A DNA stretch of 64,000 nt from NCBI GenBank assembly GCA_023388075.1, contig JAEWGX010000061.1, positions 1 through 64,000 on the forward strand. The letters are read 5' to 3'. The position numbers and the translations under genes were made by a program. Shown in pieces: positions 59,650 through 64,000 of this stretch (its first letter is position 1; each line of letters opens with the position of its first letter). Source of the DNA: Pseudomonadota bacterium (GTDB lineage Bacteria; Pseudomonadota; Gammaproteobacteria; Burkholderiales; Burkholderiaceae_E). The notes beneath the pieces were generated by a model. That model made no database searches and had not been told where the DNA came from. It was given only the letters and a program-made list of their open reading frames with translations.

Positions 59650-60126
59650 ATGAGAAAGTCGCTACCCCTTGTCGGCCTGGTGATCAGCCTGTCCAGCCTG
59701 ATGTCCGCGCCGTCTGCCGAGGCCCAGATCTACCGCTGCGAATCGGCGGACGGGACCCCGCTCTACCAGAACGCGCCCGGCAGGAACTGCAAGGCGTTGG
59801 ACCTGCCGTCTCTCACCACGGTGCCCTCGGTCCGCACGCCGGCCGCCCGCACCGCAAGCGCCCCCGCGGAGTTCCCGCGGGTGGATGCCGCCGCGCAGCG
59901 CAACCGCGACTCGGACCGGCGCAAGATCTTGCAGGACGAGCTCGATCGGGAGCAGGCGAAGCTGGAGGAATTCCGCAAGGAGTTCAACGGGGGCGAGCCG
60001 GAGCGCCTCGGCAACGAGCGCAACTACCAGAAGTACCTCGATCGGGTGGAGCGGCTGAAGGGCGACATCGCCCGCTCTGAAGCCAACGTGGCCTCCCTGC
60101 GGCGAGAACTGGACAGCGTGAGATAG
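59650..60126 (+). CDS. exported DUF4124 domain protein
   Basis: This 158-residue protein has a signal peptide ending near AEAQ, then the short DUF4124 pattern IYRCESADGTPLYQNAPGRNCKAL. A Pro/Ala linker and a charged coiled coil (about residues 85-157) follow. Its function is not known. This gene lies between glnA and ntrB in many betaproteobacteria, so the location is typical rather than odd. Confidence 0.85.
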   Translation: MRKSLPLVGLVISLSSLMSAPSAEAQIYRCESADGTPLYQNAPGRNCKALDLPSLTTVPSVRTPAARTASAPAEFPRVDAAAQRNRDSDRRKILQDELDREQAKLEEFRKEFNGGEPERLGNERNYQKYLDRVERLKGDIARSEANVASLRRELDSVR

Positions 60127-60203
60127 CGACGCCGACTCCCAGTCCGGATAGTGGCGCCGACGGTTCGCGCTTCGCGGCGCTCGACCTCCTCGGCAGCGCC
60201 GTC

Positions 60204-61196
60204 GTGCTGCTCGATGCCGACGGCAATACCGTCTTCAGCAACCTGGCTGCCTCGCAGCTCTTCGGCGTATCCGCGCGTCAGCTCGCCGGGCATCCCTTCG
60301 CGTCGCTCTTCGTCAACGGCGCGGTGATCCAGGGCCTGCTTGCGCAGGCATGCAGCCGCGAGTTCAGCCGCAAGGGCCAGGATCTCGTCCTCGAGCGGGC
60401 GGGCCACGAGCCGCTCGCCATCTATTGCCTCGCGGTGGCGCTCGAATCCGAGGACGGCGTGCTGCTGCTCGAGCTGCACGAGCTCGACCAGCGCAACCGT
60501 CTCGACCGGGAGGAGCGCATGCACGATTCCGCCCGCGCCAACCGCGAGCTGGTGCGCAACCTCGCCCACGAGATCAAGAACCCGCTCGGCGGCATTCGCG
60601 GAGCGGCGCAGCTCCTCGGCGCCGAGCTGCGGTCGCCCGAGCTGCAGGAGTACACCCAGGTGGTGATCAAGGAAGCCGATCGCCTGCAGGGACTGGTGGA
60701 CCGCCTGCTCGCGCCGCACCGGCCGTCGCGGCCCGCGGAGCAGGTCAACATCCACGAGGTCTGCGAGCGCGTGCGTACCATCGTGCTGGCGGAGTTCAAC
60801 CAGCTTCGGATCGAGCGCGACTACGACGCGAGCCTGCCCGATCTGAGCGGCGACAAGGGGCAGCTCATCCAGGCGCTGCTCAACCTGGTGCGAAACGCGG
60901 CGCAGGCACTGGAGGGCAAAGGCGTCATCCGACTGCGCACCCGCATCGCGCGACATGTCGTCATCTCCAGGATCCGGCACAAGCTGGCACTGGAATTGCA
61001 TGTCATCGACAATGGACCGGGTGTACCGGACGACCTGCTCGATCGCATCTTCATTCCTCTGGTGACCGGGCGGGAAGGTGGCAGCGGACTTGGATTGCCG
61101 CTTGCCCTGACCTTTGTCGAGCAGCATGGGGGCTTGATCGAATGCGAGAGTCGGCCGGGTTTCACGGATTTCAGGATATTGCTTCCACTCTTGTAG
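60204..61196 (+). CDS. glnL: nitrogen sensor histidine kinase NtrB (GlnL)
   Basis: This is a soluble kinase/phosphatase for NtrC, controlled by PII. It has an N-terminal PAS domain, phospho-His box VRNLAHEIKNPLGGIRGAAQ, the N-box LLNLVRNAAQALEG and G boxes DNGPGVPDD and GGSGLGLPLAL. The first usable start is GTG at 60204. Conserved PAS-like residues (FAALDLLGSAV) continue in frame upstream to 60171, yet no ATG, GTG or TTG exists in that frame back to a stop at 60078. An ATA at 60123, overlapping the DUF4124 stop, would be the natural coupled start. Confidence 0.92.
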   Translation: MLLDADGNTVFSNLAASQLFGVSARQLAGHPFASLFVNGAVIQGLLAQACSREFSRKGQDLVLERAGHEPLAIYCLAVALESEDGVLLLELHELDQRNRLDREERMHDSARANRELVRNLAHEIKNPLGGIRGAAQLLGAELRSPELQEYTQVVIKEADRLQGLVDRLLAPHRPSRPAEQVNIHEVCERVRTIVLAEFNQLRIERDYDASLPDLSGDKGQLIQALLNLVRNAAQALEGKGVIRLRTRIARHVVISRIRHKLALELHVIDNGPGVPDDLLDRIFIPLVTGREGGSGLGLPLALTFVEQHGGLIECESRPGFTDFRILLPLL

Positions 61197-61231
61197 GGGC
61201 GCCCGTGAGGGCGGGGACGCGCGGATCGGTC

Positions 61232-62884
<1,653 letters not shown>

Positions 62885-62926
62885 CCTCTTCCGACGAAGA
62901 GGCCTGCCGGGTCCGGCCGCAGGGGC

Positions 62927-63805
62927 CTACACCGGGTCGGGGATCGCGTCGTCGCCTGGCGGGATGGCAGCGATGCTCGCCGGCCAGTCGAGCTCCATCA
63001 CCACCGGCGTGTGATCGCTCGGCTTCTCGAGCCGGCGCGGGGCCTTGTCGATCCAGCAGGCCTTCACCTTCGGACGCAGCGACCCGGACACGAGGATGAG
63101 ATCGATGCGCAGGCCGTGATTGCGCCTGAACGCGAGCTGGCGGTAGTCCCACCAGGTGAAGGAGCGCGGCGGCTGCTCGAAGAAGCGGAAGGCATCGTGC
63201 AGCCCGAGCGCGAGCAGCTCGCCATACGCGGCCCGCTCGGCCTCGGAGACCATCACTTCACCCTGCCACCGTGCCGGATCGTGCACGTCCTCGTCTGCCG
63301 GGGCGACGTTGAAGTCGCCGAGCAGCACCTGGTGCTTGCTCGCATGTGCGGGCGCCGTTTGCGCCAGCCACTCGCGCAGCGCGGCGAGCCAACGCAGCTT
63401 GTAGCGGTACTTCTCGCTCCCGACCGATTGCCCGTTCGGGAAGTATCCGCAGGTGACGCGCAGCTCGCCGAAGCAGGCGGTAAGCAGCCGCTTCTGATGG
63501 TCTTCCAGCAGGGGATTGTCCACGACGACCTCGCTCGGCTCGAGCCCTCGGTCAGGCCGATAGAGGATCGCCACGCCGTTGTACGCGGGTTGGCCGGAGA
63601 AGATGGCCTCGTAGCCCGCCTCGCGCAGCTGCGGGACGGGAAACCGGTCGTCCGGCAGCTTGGTCTCCTGCAGGCAGACGATGTCCACGGGATTCTCGCG
63701 CAGCCAGCCGAGAAGGTGGTCCAGGCGGACCTTCAGGGAGTTGACGTTCCAGGTGGCGAGCTTCAATGTTGCGATGATCACGATTGGTCGGGACGCGGCA
63801 GGCAT
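62927..63805 (-). CDS. xthA: exodeoxyribonuclease III
   Basis: This AP-endonuclease-family enzyme removes abasic sites and 3' blocks from DNA. Motifs in order are LATWNVNSLKVRL, CLQETKLPDDRFP, GYFPNGQ, LLGDFNVAP, RIDLILVSG and the terminal PSDHTPVVMELDW with the catalytic Asp-His pair. The ATG at 63805 gives 292 residues with a 13-residue lead before LKLATW. A GTG at 63781 or the TTG at 63766, right at LKLATW, would match the family length better. It converges on ntrC with a 42-bp gap. Confidence 0.94.
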   Translation of the reverse strand: MPAASRPIVIIATLKLATWNVNSLKVRLDHLLGWLRENPVDIVCLQETKLPDDRFPVPQLREAGYEAIFSGQPAYNGVAILYRPDRGLEPSEVVVDNPLLEDHQKRLLTACFGELRVTCGYFPNGQSVGSEKYRYKLRWLAALREWLAQTAPAHASKHQVLLGDFNVAPADEDVHDPARWQGEVMVSEAERAAYGELLALGLHDAFRFFEQPPRSFTWWDYRQLAFRRNHGLRIDLILVSGSLRPKVKACWIDKAPRRLEKPSDHTPVVMELDWPASIAAIPPGDDAIPDPV

Positions 63806-64000
63806 GACTATACCCGCCCGTCGACGCCATGCCTGTCCTGTCGACACCTGCCTGCCGCTTGCCGTGATGACTGCCGGCCATGGAAGCGCTGGTCCTCGCT
63901 GCAACCGGCGCGGGATTGCAGTCCGGGCGCGCTTTCTGCATAGTGGACGGCTCCGCACCGTCCGCGGGGATGGCTCCGGAGATTCTCGTCAACTGCTTCC
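63806..64000. other. terminal 195 bp without a supported gene
   Basis: This stretch holds the xthA upstream region, including TATAGT on the minus strand next to the ATG at 63805. It also holds a weak plus-strand pair TTGCAG (63916-63921) and CATAGT (63939-63944) spaced 17 bp. Plus-strand frames from 63880 and 63970 stay open to the window edge, so a divergent gene may begin here, but too little of it is visible to name. Confidence 0.4.

Noticed and set aside
63552..63992. Minus-strand 146-residue gene at the window end
   Set aside because: It is a shadow frame over xthA, and its upstream part has no protein-like pattern.

Overview
This window is a high-GC stretch that looks like chromosome of a betaproteobacterium, most likely Burkholderiales-like. 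The pointers are four: the greB/spoT/rpoZ/gmk and yicC/kinase/phosphatase/rph/rdgB/hemW housekeeping blocks, the glnA-DUF4124-ntrB-ntrC order, separate RelA and SpoT proteins, and several Bug-type periplasmic binding proteins. I saw no rRNA, tRNA, CRISPR array, insertion sequence or phage gene.

Region 1 (1-11.7 kb) is accessory catabolism. After a glutathione-transferase-like gene comes a ten-gene minus-strand operon, read from 8537 down to 695. It encodes a cysteine hydrolase, two cytoplasmic NodB/PuuE-type amidohydrolase-like proteins, a complete amino-acid-type ABC importer (binding protein, ATPase, two permeases), two Asp/Glu-racemase-fold proteins and an SDR protein. Divergent from it lies an IclR regulator, followed by an HMG-CoA-lyase-like gene and a CaiB-type CoA-transferase. 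Two 35-bp palindromes with the same architecture lie in the two regulatory gaps and tie these genes into one regulon. My working inference is uptake and opening of a cyclic imide or hydantoin-like compound to a dicarboxylate, which is then made into a CoA ester and cleaved.

Region 2 (11.8-26.1 kb) is a Tad/Flp type IVb pilus cluster: Flp pilin, TadG-like, TadE-like, an unknown exported protein, a tiny second Flp-like pilin, CpaB, CpaC secretin, an FHA-CpaF fusion ATPase, TadB, TadC, a DUF192 membrane protein and TadE. Convergent with it are a Sel1-repeat lytic transglycosylase and a degenerate NtrC-family regulator. No CpaE/TadZ or prepilin peptidase is in the cluster.

Region 3 (26.3-35.2 kb) is core: relA, mog, darP, pmbA, greB, spoT, rpoZ and gmk.

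Region 4 (35.3-52.1 kb) looks like a 17-kb accessory insert between gmk and yicC. It carries an enolase-superfamily dehydratase and a nitronate monooxygenase, then a truncated haemoglobin with an NsrR-like operator. Next is a signalling module: a STAS protein, two orphan binding proteins, a hybrid histidine kinase and a fragment of an anti-sigma-type ATPase. The insert ends with an acyl-CoA ligase, three Bug proteins, an FAD oxidoreductase and an aldehyde dehydrogenase.

Region 5 (52.3-64 kb) is core again: yicC, a Ser/Thr kinase, a PP2C phosphatase, rph, rdgB, hemW, then glnA behind two NtrC sites and a sigma-54 promoter, a DUF4124 gene, ntrB, ntrC and xthA.
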